Assembly (NCBI GenBank): GCA_937876225.1
Contig: CALFIC010000176.1
Coordinates: 1-30,144, forward strand
DNA length: 30,144 nt
DNA from: an uncultured Chloroflexota bacterium
GTDB lineage: Bacteria; Chloroflexota; Chloroflexia; Chloroflexales; Roseiflexaceae
Direction of reading: 5' to 3'
Position numbers and translations under genes: made by a program
The notes under the pieces: generated by a model
Seen by the model: the letters and a program-made list of their open reading frames with translations, nothing else
Database searches by the model: none
Told to the model about the DNA's origin: nothing
In this document: positions 7,864-15,016 of the stretch, piece after piece
How the letters are laid out: the number at the start of each line of letters is the position of its first letter
Numbering within the stretch: the first letter of the stretch is position 1

Positions 7864-8529
7864 TTATGCCAGCCAACGATACCCTAGCCCGCGCACTGTT
7901 TCGATGTACTGATGGGCATGTGGGTGTAATTTGCGCCGTAAATATGACACATAGACATCGACGGCGGTATTGAGGACATTGGCGTCGTCGTGCCAGACGG
8001 CCTGCAAAATTTGTTCGCGGCTGAGCACGTGCCCTTGATTGCGGATTAACAGTTCGAGTAACTCGAATTCAGTACTGGTTAATTGTACGGTGCTATTGGC
8101 AACCAGCACACTATGACTGCGTATATCGAGTTGGACGTTGTGGCTGGTGATCAGGTGATCGATTGTCCCTTTGGTGCGGCGAGCAATTGCTTCGACGCGG
8201 GCGAGCAATTCCCCAAGGTCAAATGGTTTGGTGAGGTAGTCATCGGCACCACGGCGGAGCCCGGTGATGCGATCATCGATATCACCTCGGGCGGTCAACA
8301 ATAACAATCCTGCGTTGACATCGGCTGCGCGCGCAATGGCACAGATGTCTGGTCCACTACGCTGGGGCAACATCCAGTCGATAATGGCGACGTCGTACAT
8401 GCGGTGGAGCAACCAATTGAGCCCTTGATCGCCGTCGCTGGTCTGTTCGACGAGGTGATGCTGACGCGTCAAATAGGTGCTAATGAGCTTGGCGAGTTTG
8501 AGGTCGTCTTCGACGAGCAAAATCCGCAT
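7864..8529 (-). CDS. OmpR/PhoB-family response regulator
   Basis: The protein has 221 residues. The receiver domain (1-118) has the acidic pocket EDD at 7-9, phospho-acceptor Asp51 in IIDWML, Thr79 and Lys101 in LTKPF. The C-terminal winged helix (about 128-220) carries the usual Trans_reg_C features: LTSTEFELLELL, VLSREQIL and the wing YVSYLRRKLHPH...VRGLGYRW. AAGGAG precedes the ATG. It is the first gene of the kinase operon and is divergent from the A/B array; paired 11-bp repeats in the shared intergenic region are its likely target. Confidence 0.95.
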   Translation of the reverse strand: MRILLVEDDLKLAKLISTYLTRQHHLVEQTSDGDQGLNWLLHRMYDVAIIDWMLPQRSGPDICAIARAADVNAGLLLLTARGDIDDRITGLRRGADDYLTKPFDLGELLARVEAIARRTKGTIDHLITSHNVQLDIRSHSVLVANSTVQLTSTEFELLELLIRNQGHVLSREQILQAVWHDDANVLNTAVDVYVSYLRRKLHPHAHQYIETVRGLGYRWLA

Positions 8530-8655
8530 GGAGGCTCCTTGGTATGAAGTGACTTTTTATTGGTGATACGGTCTGCGCTATTATCACGCAAATGTCACCG
8601 CGTTAGCGATAGGGAATAGAAGTATTTACTGATGATAACGATATCATGACTGATA

Positions 8656-8723
8656 AAGATTGGAAAAAGATTGGAAAACTGATGAGTTTTGTTGGGCAAA
8701 TTGCAATCTTCGGCTTCTATAGT
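8656..8723 (+). promoter_or_regulatory. Tandem 11-bp repeats (candidate OmpR/PhoB-type box) and -10 element of the A/B array
   Basis: AAAGATTGGAA occurs twice without a gap, at 8656-8666 and 8667-8677, an exact 11-bp period. Direct repeats of about 11 bp are the usual binding mode of OmpR/PhoB regulators. A good -10, TATAGT, lies at 8718-8723, with no convincing -35 at normal spacing, as expected for an activated promoter. The octamer ACTGATRA also appears three times (8628, 8649, 8678). AAAGGAG at 8764-8770 is the ribosome site of the first array gene. The rest of 8530-8776 holds only the divergent regulator leader. Confidence 0.55.
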
Positions 8724-8776
8724 ATGAGTAGTTGACAAATAGCAAATAACGTCAACCCTACACAAAGGAGTCCGAG

Positions 8777-9457
8777 ATGCAAATGAATGTCAAAATGATG
8801 ATTGCCGCTGGCGCCACCATATTTGTGAGTATCGTCGCTGTAGCGGTATTTACCCGAGTGAGTGGGCCTACCGTGGCGGTTATGCCGACTGCGGTGGCAA
8901 CTGAAGTTGTGGTGGCTGTAGCCCCCAATGCCCGCACGGTGGTTGATGCGGCGACCGTTGCGCAACGCGAAGCCGATTACCAAGCACGCTTGGCCGAAGC
9001 AAATCGCGTCATCGCCCAAGCTGCGACGGAATTACAACAATCACGAGCCAATGAACAAGCGTTAGTCGGCAAATATAACACTGTCGTGAATGGTATTGCC
9101 GTAGTTGCACCTGTCGCACCTGTCGCTCCCGTCGCGCCTGTCGCGCCGGTCATTGCGGCTAATCCGGCAGCGGTAGCGCCAGTCGCCCAAATCACCTTGG
9201 AGACGGCTCAGGGAATTGCTCAAGCACTTGCACCGAGTGCCGTGTTGTTACGGGCTCCCGAGTTAGTGATGTACGAAAACGCCATGGCCTACGAATTTGT
9301 GTTCGACAAAGGGACGGTCTATATCGCTGCCAGTGATGGTGCATTGGTTTACAATGGGATTGCCGTCATGCAAGCAGCCCAACAAGCTGCCGCCAACCAG
9401 CCATCGCCAAACCATGAATCACATGATAACAATGAACAAGGTGAAAATAATGACTAA
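8777..9457 (+). CDS. Family A protein, copy 1: anchored PepSY-like protein of unknown function
   Basis: The protein has 226 residues. Residues about 6-27 form a single N-terminal membrane helix with the rest outside. A charged, probably coiled-coil stretch (about 55-95) contains QREADYQARLAEAN, which is shared with the other two copies. Residues 110-124 are a VAP repeat. A PepSY-like C-terminal module (about 139-196) reads ...AMAYEFVFDKGTVYIAASDG. The tail is rich in His, Asn, Asp and Glu. I do not recognise the whole protein. The PepSY resemblance rests on the helix-then-two-strands layout and is moderate. Its last 8 bases overlap family B copy 1. It is the first gene of the array. Confidence 0.75.
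   Translation: MQMNVKMMIAAGATIFVSIVAVAVFTRVSGPTVAVMPTAVATEVVVAVAPNARTVVDAATVAQREADYQARLAEANRVIAQAATELQQSRANEQALVGKYNTVVNGIAVVAPVAPVAPVAPVAPVIAANPAAVAPVAQITLETAQGIAQALAPSAVLLRAPELVMYENAMAYEFVFDKGTVYIAASDGALVYNGIAVMQAAQQAAANQPSPNHESHDNNEQGENND
9104..9148 (+). repeat. In-frame 9-bp tandem repeat encoding VAP units
   Basis: Five near-identical 9-mers (GTYGCNCCN) encode Val-Ala-Pro repeats in family A copy 1. The third positions differ between units, so the repeat is not freshly expanded. It makes a stiff linker between the coiled coil and the PepSY-like module. Confidence 0.85.
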
Positions 9458-9899
9458 TACTCCTATCGACCGCAAAGTGTTTCAACAGGTCAAAACGACC
9501 ACGGAACAAAACGAACGTATGCTTGGTCGGACTATTATTACCACGCTTGCAACGTGTGCAACGGTGGTAGGGTGGATGGTATTTGCCAACACCACTCCGG
9601 CTCCTAGTGCCAATGTGGCGCCAGGCGGCACGTCAGCCAATAATGCGCCCATAGAAGTTTCCTTGAACTATGCCCCGATTCCCACGGTCTATGCCTTGCC
9701 AAATCTGGCACCGTTGCCGCCGTTAGCCCAGCAGGGTCAGTCAGTGGCAGCTCCCATCGCAATCAGTAATATTGTGCCGGTCGCTCCCGTGAGTGTGGTT
9801 GCTGTTGCTCCCGTCGTTGTTGCCCAACCCGTCGTGCGGGTAGTATCGCGCCCAGTAGCTCCCGTCATCCCAGCCGCCACAACAGGAGGATCGAAGTGA
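9450..9899 (+). CDS. Family B protein, copy 1: single-pass protein with Pro/Val-rich extracytoplasmic tail
   Basis: The protein has 149 residues. The short basic N-terminus IDRKVFQQVKTTTEQNER leads into one membrane helix with the block TLATC, then GWM. The positive-inside rule places the tail outside. The tail is low in complexity but carries the motif YAPIPTV..LP...PLP, shared with copy 3. The start at 9450 gives an ATGACTAA overlap with the upstream family A gene, and exactly the same overlap occurs in copy 3. That supports both the start and a fixed A-B pairing. It ends in TTGGSK. No known family is recognised. Confidence 0.72.
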   Translation: MTNTPIDRKVFQQVKTTTEQNERMLGRTIITTLATCATVVGWMVFANTTPAPSANVAPGGTSANNAPIEVSLNYAPIPTVYALPNLAPLPPLAQQGQSVAAPIAISNIVPVAPVSVVAVAPVVVAQPVVRVVSRPVAPVIPAATTGGSK

Positions 9900-10807
9900 C
9901 GATGCCGTTTGTGCATGAATGGCGGGCATTGGGTGTGTTGTGTCGAGTGGTGAGTAATTCACCACTCGACACGGTTGTGATTGAAGCACAGGTCGAAGCA
10001 TGGGAGCAGGCCTTGAGCCGCTTCCGCCCCAATAGCGATTTATCGCGACTCAATCGTCAACGCCACGCTCATGTATCTGCCACTCTCCAGCAAGTATTGC
10101 TGGCGGCGCTTGAAGTGGCCCAATGGAGTCAAGGCTTGGTGGTGCCCAGCCTCGGACAACATATTGCCGATATCGGCTATGATCAAAATTTTGCGACAGT
10201 GGCACCGGTTACCGCTGAGTTTGTGGATGCGAGTATCGTCCCCGATTGGCGGGGAATTGTGGTGCGTGGCCGTGATGTCACATTACCTCCGCAACTGAAA
10301 ATCGATTTGGCTGGTGTGGCTAAAGGTTGGATTGCCGAACAATTAGTAGCGCTATTCACCCCACCGGGGGGATCGTTCCTGGCGCAAATCGGTGGCGATG
10401 TGGCGGTATCTGCGCCGAGTGCAACGGTGCCATGGTGCATCGCTGTCGATCATCCATTACAAGCAACGCCGTGTGGGCATATTGCCCTTTTTGAAGGGAC
10501 AGTAGCGACATCGAGTACCTACGAGCGGCGCTGGCAACGGGCTGGCCAAACTATCCATCATATCATTGACCCTCGTAGTGGCATGTCCGCCCAAAGCGAT
10601 GTGCTGACGGCTTCGGTGATTGCCACCCAAGCGATTTATGCGGAGGCTGCCGCCAAAATAATTGTGCTTTTGGGGTGTGCTGCTGGACTCGCATGGGTGA
10701 GTCGGTACGGTCTACCGGGACTTGTGATTGATCAGTCAGGAAATGTGCATACCAACGATGCCTGGGTGCCGTTTATTTGGCCGGAAGGAACTGCAACTGA
10801 TGTCTGA
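9896..10807 (+). CDS. apbE: ApbE-family FAD:protein FMN transferase
   Basis: The family attaches FMN to Thr or Ser of target proteins using FAD and Mg2+. The 303-residue protein has the ApbE blocks in order: LSRFRPNSDLSRLNR (about 40-55), DLAGVAKGWIAEQ (about 138-150), IGGDVAV, VATSSTYERRW and HHIIDPRSG. No signal peptide is visible, so it may act in the cytoplasm. GTG 9896 is preferred because AGGAGG lies 6 bp upstream; ATG 9902 is possible. It overlaps family B copy 1 by 4 bp and the next gene by 8 bp. No classical flavinylation motif (SGAT-like) is seen in neighbouring proteins. Confidence 0.93.
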   Translation: MTMPFVHEWRALGVLCRVVSNSPLDTVVIEAQVEAWEQALSRFRPNSDLSRLNRQRHAHVSATLQQVLLAALEVAQWSQGLVVPSLGQHIADIGYDQNFATVAPVTAEFVDASIVPDWRGIVVRGRDVTLPPQLKIDLAGVAKGWIAEQLVALFTPPGGSFLAQIGGDVAVSAPSATVPWCIAVDHPLQATPCGHIALFEGTVATSSTYERRWQRAGQTIHHIIDPRSGMSAQSDVLTASVIATQAIYAEAAAKIIVLLGCAAGLAWVSRYGLPGLVIDQSGNVHTNDAWVPFIWPEGTATDV

Positions 10808-11597
10808 TTCATTACCACCATCACCACGTGATACTGCCCCGTTGGGGGCACCAGCGCCACGCCGGATGCCAGCCAAAGAACAACGCAGTGACGCCGAAAC
10901 CGCCGCCTTGATGGATGCTATGCTAGCGCGCTATTCGTGGCGTAACGTGTTGGTGTCGTTGATCCTCGGGGTGGCGGTAGGCGCTGCATTCGCTTGGTTT
11001 ATTATTCCCACCTACTTGCCTGGGATGGTCCAAAGTGCCATTGGGAATGCCCCCAAAGCCTATTGGTATCTGTCACGCTCAGCAGGGGTGATGGCTATCG
11101 TACTCGTATGGTTGAGTGTGGTATGGGGCTTGTTGTTGACCACGACCCTCGGCAAAATGATTGGCCAAGTGGCGTCGATTGTCGATATTCACCGCCATTT
11201 ATCGTGGTTGACGGTGGTATTTGTGTTGGTGCATATTTTTGTGTTGCTGGGTGATAAATACATCACCTACACTGTCGTCACGCTGTTTATCCCCTATGCC
11301 GATACCACCTATCGCCCATTTGCGGTGGCCTTGGGCCAAATCGGCTATTATGCCGTCGTGCTGGTTACCGTGAGCTTTTGGGTGCGGCGTTGGATTGGGC
11401 AAAAATTGTGGCGTGCGCTCCATTATCTGAGCTTTGTCGTCTATGGGTTGGTAATTGCCCACGCCTATTTGGCAGGTACTGATAGCCCGACGTTGGTTTG
11501 GGGGTATGTGGCAAGTGTGATTGTGGTGCTGTTTTTGACGATGTTACGGATTATTACTGCAGTGACGACCAAAACAGCGACAACGGTTGATGCGTAG
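10800..11597 (+). CDS. Ferric-reductase-like di-heme transmembrane protein, copy 1
   Basis: The protein has 265 residues from ATG 10800, which overlaps the ApbE stop by 8 bp. A proline-rich cytoplasmic N-terminus (1-45) precedes about six helices. Heme-ligand spacing is diagnostic: His131 and His145 in one helix (14 apart) and His208 and His221 in another (13 apart), as in the ferric-reductase/MsrQ-type transmembrane domain. There is no C-terminal FAD/NAD(P)H domain, so electrons must come from a separate donor such as quinol or a soluble flavoprotein. Position after ApbE suggests transfer across the membrane to a partner outside. It is clearly paralogous to the gene at 14225. Confidence 0.85.
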   Translation: MSDSLPPSPRDTAPLGAPAPRRMPAKEQRSDAETAALMDAMLARYSWRNVLVSLILGVAVGAAFAWFIIPTYLPGMVQSAIGNAPKAYWYLSRSAGVMAIVLVWLSVVWGLLLTTTLGKMIGQVASIVDIHRHLSWLTVVFVLVHIFVLLGDKYITYTVVTLFIPYADTTYRPFAVALGQIGYYAVVLVTVSFWVRRWIGQKLWRALHYLSFVVYGLVIAHAYLAGTDSPTLVWGYVASVIVVLFLTMLRIITAVTTKTATTVDA

Positions 11598-11683
11598 TTG
11601 CTGTTTTAATCGATGGGGGAACTTTTGGCCGCACAGTACCGTCATTTTTGCAACAAGTAAATGCAATGTGAGGGGTAAATGTC

Positions 11684-12265
11684 ATGCGGATGAAGTTATT
11701 GGTTGCGGCGAGTGCCACGGTGTTTATTGCAGTAATTATTAGTGCGGTGGTCACACAATTGACGCTGACTCCGGCAAGTGCAGCCAGTCAAACAGCGATT
11801 GCCACTACGCAAACCCCTGTTCCGGTAGTGGATGAATTAGCCAAACAACGCGAAGCAACCTACCAAGCACGTTTGGTCCAGGCCAATCAAACGATTGCCC
11901 AATCACAAACGGAATTGCAAAAAGCCCAAGCAACAGCGGCGGCATTAGCCCAAAAATATAATGACGCTGTCACCGCTCCCCCAGCAGCTACTGCCGTACC
12001 TGCGCGAATAGTCCCCGATGCTGCCCTTGCGATTGCGCAGAGCCTTGATCCCAATGCGCACTTAATCCAAAATTCGACTATCGTGCCCTATCAAAACGTC
12101 GAGGCCTATGAGTTTGTGTTTGACCGCGGTACGGTGTATGTGGCAGCTGCTAATGGTGATGTGCTGGCAAATAACATTGTGCCTCCGACCGCAGGGAATG
12201 ACCCCAATCGCCCCCCGCGTAGCGATCGCTCACCCCGTCCCCGACACAACCGGAACCAACCATAA
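11684..12265 (+). CDS. Family A protein, copy 2
   Basis: The protein has 193 residues, the shortest copy. It begins MRMKLL, as does copy 3. One membrane helix lies at about 4-26. The coiled-coil core is KQREATYQARLVQANQTIAQ. There is no VAP repeat, only a short Ala/Pro linker. The PepSY-like module ends AYEFVFDRGTVYVAAANG. Unlike copies 1 and 3, whose tails are His/Asp-rich, this tail is basic (RPPRSDRSPRPRHNRNQ). GAGGGG precedes the ATG. It follows the first ferric-reductase-like gene after 86 bp with no terminator visible, so read-through is likely. Function unknown. Confidence 0.72.
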   Translation: MRMKLLVAASATVFIAVIISAVVTQLTLTPASAASQTAIATTQTPVPVVDELAKQREATYQARLVQANQTIAQSQTELQKAQATAAALAQKYNDAVTAPPAATAVPARIVPDAALAIAQSLDPNAHLIQNSTIVPYQNVEAYEFVFDRGTVYVAAANGDVLANNIVPPTAGNDPNRPPRSDRSPRPRHNRNQP

Positions 12266-12295
12266 TCGATTGATGATAGATAGGGAGCGTATGTC

Positions 12296-12712
12296 ATGAG
12301 CAACGGTGTTATTACCCAAAAATTAACTGAAGTAATGAATGAATCGTCATCAGTCGTAGCAAATAATGAACGCAAAGTTGCCAAACCAGTAGCCGTAGCG
12401 CCAGCCGTTGATCGCAAGTTTGTCCAAAAAGTCAAAGCTGAGGTCGAACAACAAGAACGCCAATTAGCCCGGGCAATTGTGACGGCTCTTGCGACCTGTT
12501 GCTTGATTGTGGCCTGGATGGTGATAGCACGGACCGGCGCCCAAGAGCCTCCGTTTGTGCGGGCACAGCCTGCACCTGTCGTGCAAGTGGTGGCACAATC
12601 TGTGTCCCAGCCAGATATCATCCCGACGGTGTATGTAGCGACACAATCAGTACCGGTACCTACATTGGTTGTAGAACCAGCGCGGCAACGCCGCCGTCCT
12701 GTCCGCCCATAG
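12296..12712 (+). CDS. Family B protein, copy 2
   Basis: The protein has 138 residues. A longer cytoplasmic N-terminus (about 38 residues) precedes the shared block DRKFVQKVKAEVEQQER, then the membrane helix with TALATC...AWM. The tail keeps IPTVYV...VPVPTL, a diverged form of the YAPIPT motif, and ends in basic residues (RQRRRPVRP). AGGGAG lies before the ATG. It is 30 bp after family A copy 2; here the pair is not overlapped as in copies 1 and 3. It is the most divergent B copy. Function unknown. Confidence 0.7.
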   Translation: MSNGVITQKLTEVMNESSSVVANNERKVAKPVAVAPAVDRKFVQKVKAEVEQQERQLARAIVTALATCCLIVAWMVIARTGAQEPPFVRAQPAPVVQVVAQSVSQPDIIPTVYVATQSVPVPTLVVEPARQRRRPVRP

Positions 12713-12775
12713 ATTGTGATTTTGACGAGCTGTATATTACGAATGGTAATAATGCTTTTTATGTAGGTGGTATAC

Positions 12776-13537
12776 ATGCGGATGAAATTGTTGTTAGCGG
12801 CGAGTGCCACAGTGTTTGTGAGTGTGGTGGTTGGTGCCGTGGTGAGTCAGGTGATGACTCCTGATACAGTCATGGTGAAAGCCGCTGTGCAGTCCCCAGT
12901 TGCGACTGCCACTGTAGAAATTATTGCGGCTGCCACCGAAGTAGCCACGCCACGTCCGGTGGTCGATGCCCAAACGGTGCAACAACGTGAAGCCACTTAT
13001 CAAGCCCGACTCGCCGAAGCGAATCAACTGATTGCTCAATCGGCTGCAGAGCTTGCCAAAGCTCGTGCTGAAGAAGCCGCCTTGACCAAAAAATATAATG
13101 TGTTGGTCGGTATGTTAAATCAACCCACTGTAGTTGTTGCGCGCGCAACAGTAGTGCCCCAAGCGACTGTTGCGGTGACTGTGCCTACGACAACACCAGA
13201 TAAAATACCCCTTGACGTGGCGTTAGCAAATGCTCAATCTATTGATCCAAATGCCAAATTACTCCAAAAACCAGACATGGTCATGTACGAGAATATCGTC
13301 GCCTATGAATTTGTGTTTGATAGAGGCACAATCTATATGGCTGCCAAAGATGGTACCGTGGTGTACAACGGGATTGCGATGAATGCGGCAGTAGCAGCTG
13401 CATCACGTACGGCTCCGCCTCCACAAAATAATACCGTTCCCCCACCCAGTGATAGTACTATCCCTACTCCAGAACGCCATCATGACGACGATGATAATCA
13501 TCATGGTCATGATGATAACGGAGGCAATCATGACTAA
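12776..13537 (+). CDS. Family A protein, copy 3, with His/Asp-rich tail
   Basis: The protein has 253 residues from ATG 12776; AGGTGG lies 5 bp upstream, and the MRMKLL start matches copy 2. One membrane helix (about 4-28) is followed by the coiled-coil core QQREATYQARLAEANQLIAQ and a Val/Thr/Pro linker. The PepSY-like module is ...IVAYEFVFDRGTIYMAAKDG. The final 20 residues are almost only His, Asp, Asn and Gly (HHDDDDNHHGHDDNGG), a plausible metal-binding tail outside the membrane. The last 8 bases overlap family B copy 3. It is closest in layout to copy 1. Function unknown. Confidence 0.75.
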   Translation: MRMKLLLAASATVFVSVVVGAVVSQVMTPDTVMVKAAVQSPVATATVEIIAAATEVATPRPVVDAQTVQQREATYQARLAEANQLIAQSAAELAKARAEEAALTKKYNVLVGMLNQPTVVVARATVVPQATVAVTVPTTTPDKIPLDVALANAQSIDPNAKLLQKPDMVMYENIVAYEFVFDRGTIYMAAKDGTVVYNGIAMNAAVAAASRTAPPPQNNTVPPPSDSTIPTPERHHDDDDNHHGHDDNGGNHD

Positions 13538-14093
13538 CGGACCGATTGACCGTAAATTAGTCCAAAAAGTCAAAACTCAAACTGAACAGAATGAACGGTT
13601 GATGGGGCGGACGATTTTTACGGCACTTGCGACTTGTGGCACAATCGTTGGCTGGATGTTGTTGTCCAATCCTACCCCACTCGCGCCCCAGACCGCAGTG
13701 GCTGCTGAGGCTCCGACATTGATGCCTACTGGTGTACCACCAACCGTGTTACAACCAACGGCAGCCTTGGTTGCTATCGACTATGCCCCGATTCCAACCT
13801 TACAAACACTTCCTACCCAACCTCCGTTGCCCACATTACGAGTCTACAAAAAACCAGCGGCGGCGGTGAATTCTGCTCCAGTACAATCAGTTGACCAGCC
13901 TGTGCCAACGAATGCGCCCGATACCACCGCACCTGCGCCGACTGTCGTAATTGATACACTCCCGGTATTACGGGTGATTGTTGCTCCTACCGTTGCTCCA
14001 GTCGTAACGGCACCACAACCAGGCAACCCCGCTCCAAGTAACCCCGCACCGCCTCCTGGTGGTGGTGGCGGATCAACCGGTGGATCGAAATAA
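13530..14093 (+). CDS. Family B protein, copy 3
   Basis: The protein has 187 residues, the longest B copy. The N-terminal block IDRKLVQKVKTQTEQNERLMGR is nearly that of copy 1; the helix contains TALATC and GWM. The extracytoplasmic tail holds YAPIPTL..LP..PPLPTL and then a long Pro/Ala/Val stretch ending in GGGGGSTGGSK. The ATGACTAA overlap with family A copy 3 is identical to that of the first pair. A strong terminator follows 36 bp downstream, separating it from the second ferric-reductase-like gene. Function unknown. Confidence 0.72.
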   Translation: MTNGPIDRKLVQKVKTQTEQNERLMGRTIFTALATCGTIVGWMLLSNPTPLAPQTAVAAEAPTLMPTGVPPTVLQPTAALVAIDYAPIPTLQTLPTQPPLPTLRVYKKPAAAVNSAPVQSVDQPVPTNAPDTTAPAPTVVIDTLPVLRVIVAPTVAPVVTAPQPGNPAPSNPAPPPGGGGGSTGGSK

Positions 14094-14129
14094 CGTAGAA
14101 CTATCTGGTGTGACAATCAGGCGACCCGA

Positions 14130-14169
14130 GCGGAGATTTGCACTATCGTGCAAGTCTCCGCTATTTTTT
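14130..14169 (+). terminator. Intrinsic terminator at the end of the A/B array
   Basis: A 14-bp stem has arms 14130-14143 and 14148-14161 (one T-G wobble), a TATC loop, then TA and six T residues. It ends the main array transcript between family B copy 3 and the second ferric-reductase-like gene. Confidence 0.92.
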
Positions 14170-14224
14170 CGGGTACACTTATGTGTATAGAGTATTGTGT
14201 GATAGATATGTGATGGAGCGTATC

Positions 14225-14956
14225 ATGGCGCAACAAACGCCCAAACCACCCCGAGTGGTCGAAGACCCCGCAGCGGTACTCGATGCCATGCTGGATCGTT
14301 TTTCGTGGAGTAATGTGCTTGGTGCAGTGGTTCTTGGCTTGGTGGTAGGGTTGGTCGTGGCATGGGTAATCATTCCGACCTATGTCTCGGGGGTTGTGGC
14401 CAGCTTACAAGGAGAAAATCCTACTGCTTATTGGTATATTTGCCGGGCGGCGGGGATCGTGGCATATGGGTTGATTTGGCTGAGTATTGTGTGGGGCTTA
14501 CTATTGACCACCAATATCGGCAAACAACTCGGCAAAGTAGCCCCCATCGTTGATTTGCACCGCCATATTTCGTGGCTATCAGTGGTATTTAGCCTCACCC
14601 ATATGTTGGTGTTGTTACTTGATACCGTGGTGCCATATACATTGACGTTGGTATTTGTGCCGTTTACTGATGGTGCGTATCGCCCCGTCGCTGCGGCGCT
14701 TGGCCAGATTGGGTGCTATGTATTGATTTTTGTAACCGTGAGTTTTTGGGTACGGAGTTGGACTGGCCAAAAAGTCTGGCGTGCAATCCATTACCTCAGT
14801 TTTGCTGCCTATGTGATGGTGATGGTACATGCGATTATGGCCGGCACCGACAAATTGGCCTTGTACTGGGTATATGTGGGGAGTGCGGTGGTCGTCGTGT
14901 TTCTGGTCATGTTGCGGATTATCGATGCGATAAAGGAACGCCGGCAACCCACCTAA
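14225..14956 (+). CDS. Ferric-reductase-like di-heme transmembrane protein, copy 2
   Basis: The protein has 243 residues from ATG 14225, chosen for GGAG 6 bp upstream; ATG 14213 is in frame but lacks one. It is paralogous to the gene at 10800. The segments VDLHRHISWLSVVF, YRPVAAALGQIG and VSFWVRSWTGQKVWRAIHYLSF all have counterparts there. Heme-ligand spacing is conserved: His112/His126 (14 apart) and His189/His202 (13 apart). The N-terminus is shorter. There is no flavin or NAD(P)H domain. A terminator lies upstream, so it needs its own promoter in 14170-14210 (TATAGAGT-like sequence near 14186) or partial read-through. Confidence 0.83.
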   Translation: MAQQTPKPPRVVEDPAAVLDAMLDRFSWSNVLGAVVLGLVVGLVVAWVIIPTYVSGVVASLQGENPTAYWYICRAAGIVAYGLIWLSIVWGLLLTTNIGKQLGKVAPIVDLHRHISWLSVVFSLTHMLVLLLDTVVPYTLTLVFVPFTDGAYRPVAAALGQIGCYVLIFVTVSFWVRSWTGQKVWRAIHYLSFAAYVMVMVHAIMAGTDKLALYWVYVGSAVVVVFLVMLRIIDAIKERRQPT

Positions 14957-14977
14957 CCGCACGATATCGATGGGATG

Positions 14978-15009
14978 CCGTCCGATTCGCCATGAATCGG
15001 ACGGTTTTT
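14978..15009 (+). terminator. Intrinsic terminator after ferric-reductase-like copy 2
   Basis: A perfect 11-bp stem, CCGTCCGATTC (14978-14988) with GAATCGGACGG (14994-15004), has a 5-nt loop and is followed by five T residues. It works for the plus strand; no T run serves the convergent minus-strand photolyase operon. Confidence 0.92.
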
Positions 15010-15016
15010 GGTGTGG

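Noticed and set aside
9104..9148. CRISPR-like or minisatellite array
   Set aside because: The 9-bp period has no spacers and is in frame, encoding Val-Ala-Pro repeats. No CRISPR array is seen anywhere in the window.
12106..12810. A 234-codon minus-strand reading frame across A2 and B2
   Set aside because: It is the complement of two coding genes with paralogues and ribosome sites; its Thr/Gly-rich translation mirrors Pro/Val-rich coding sequence.
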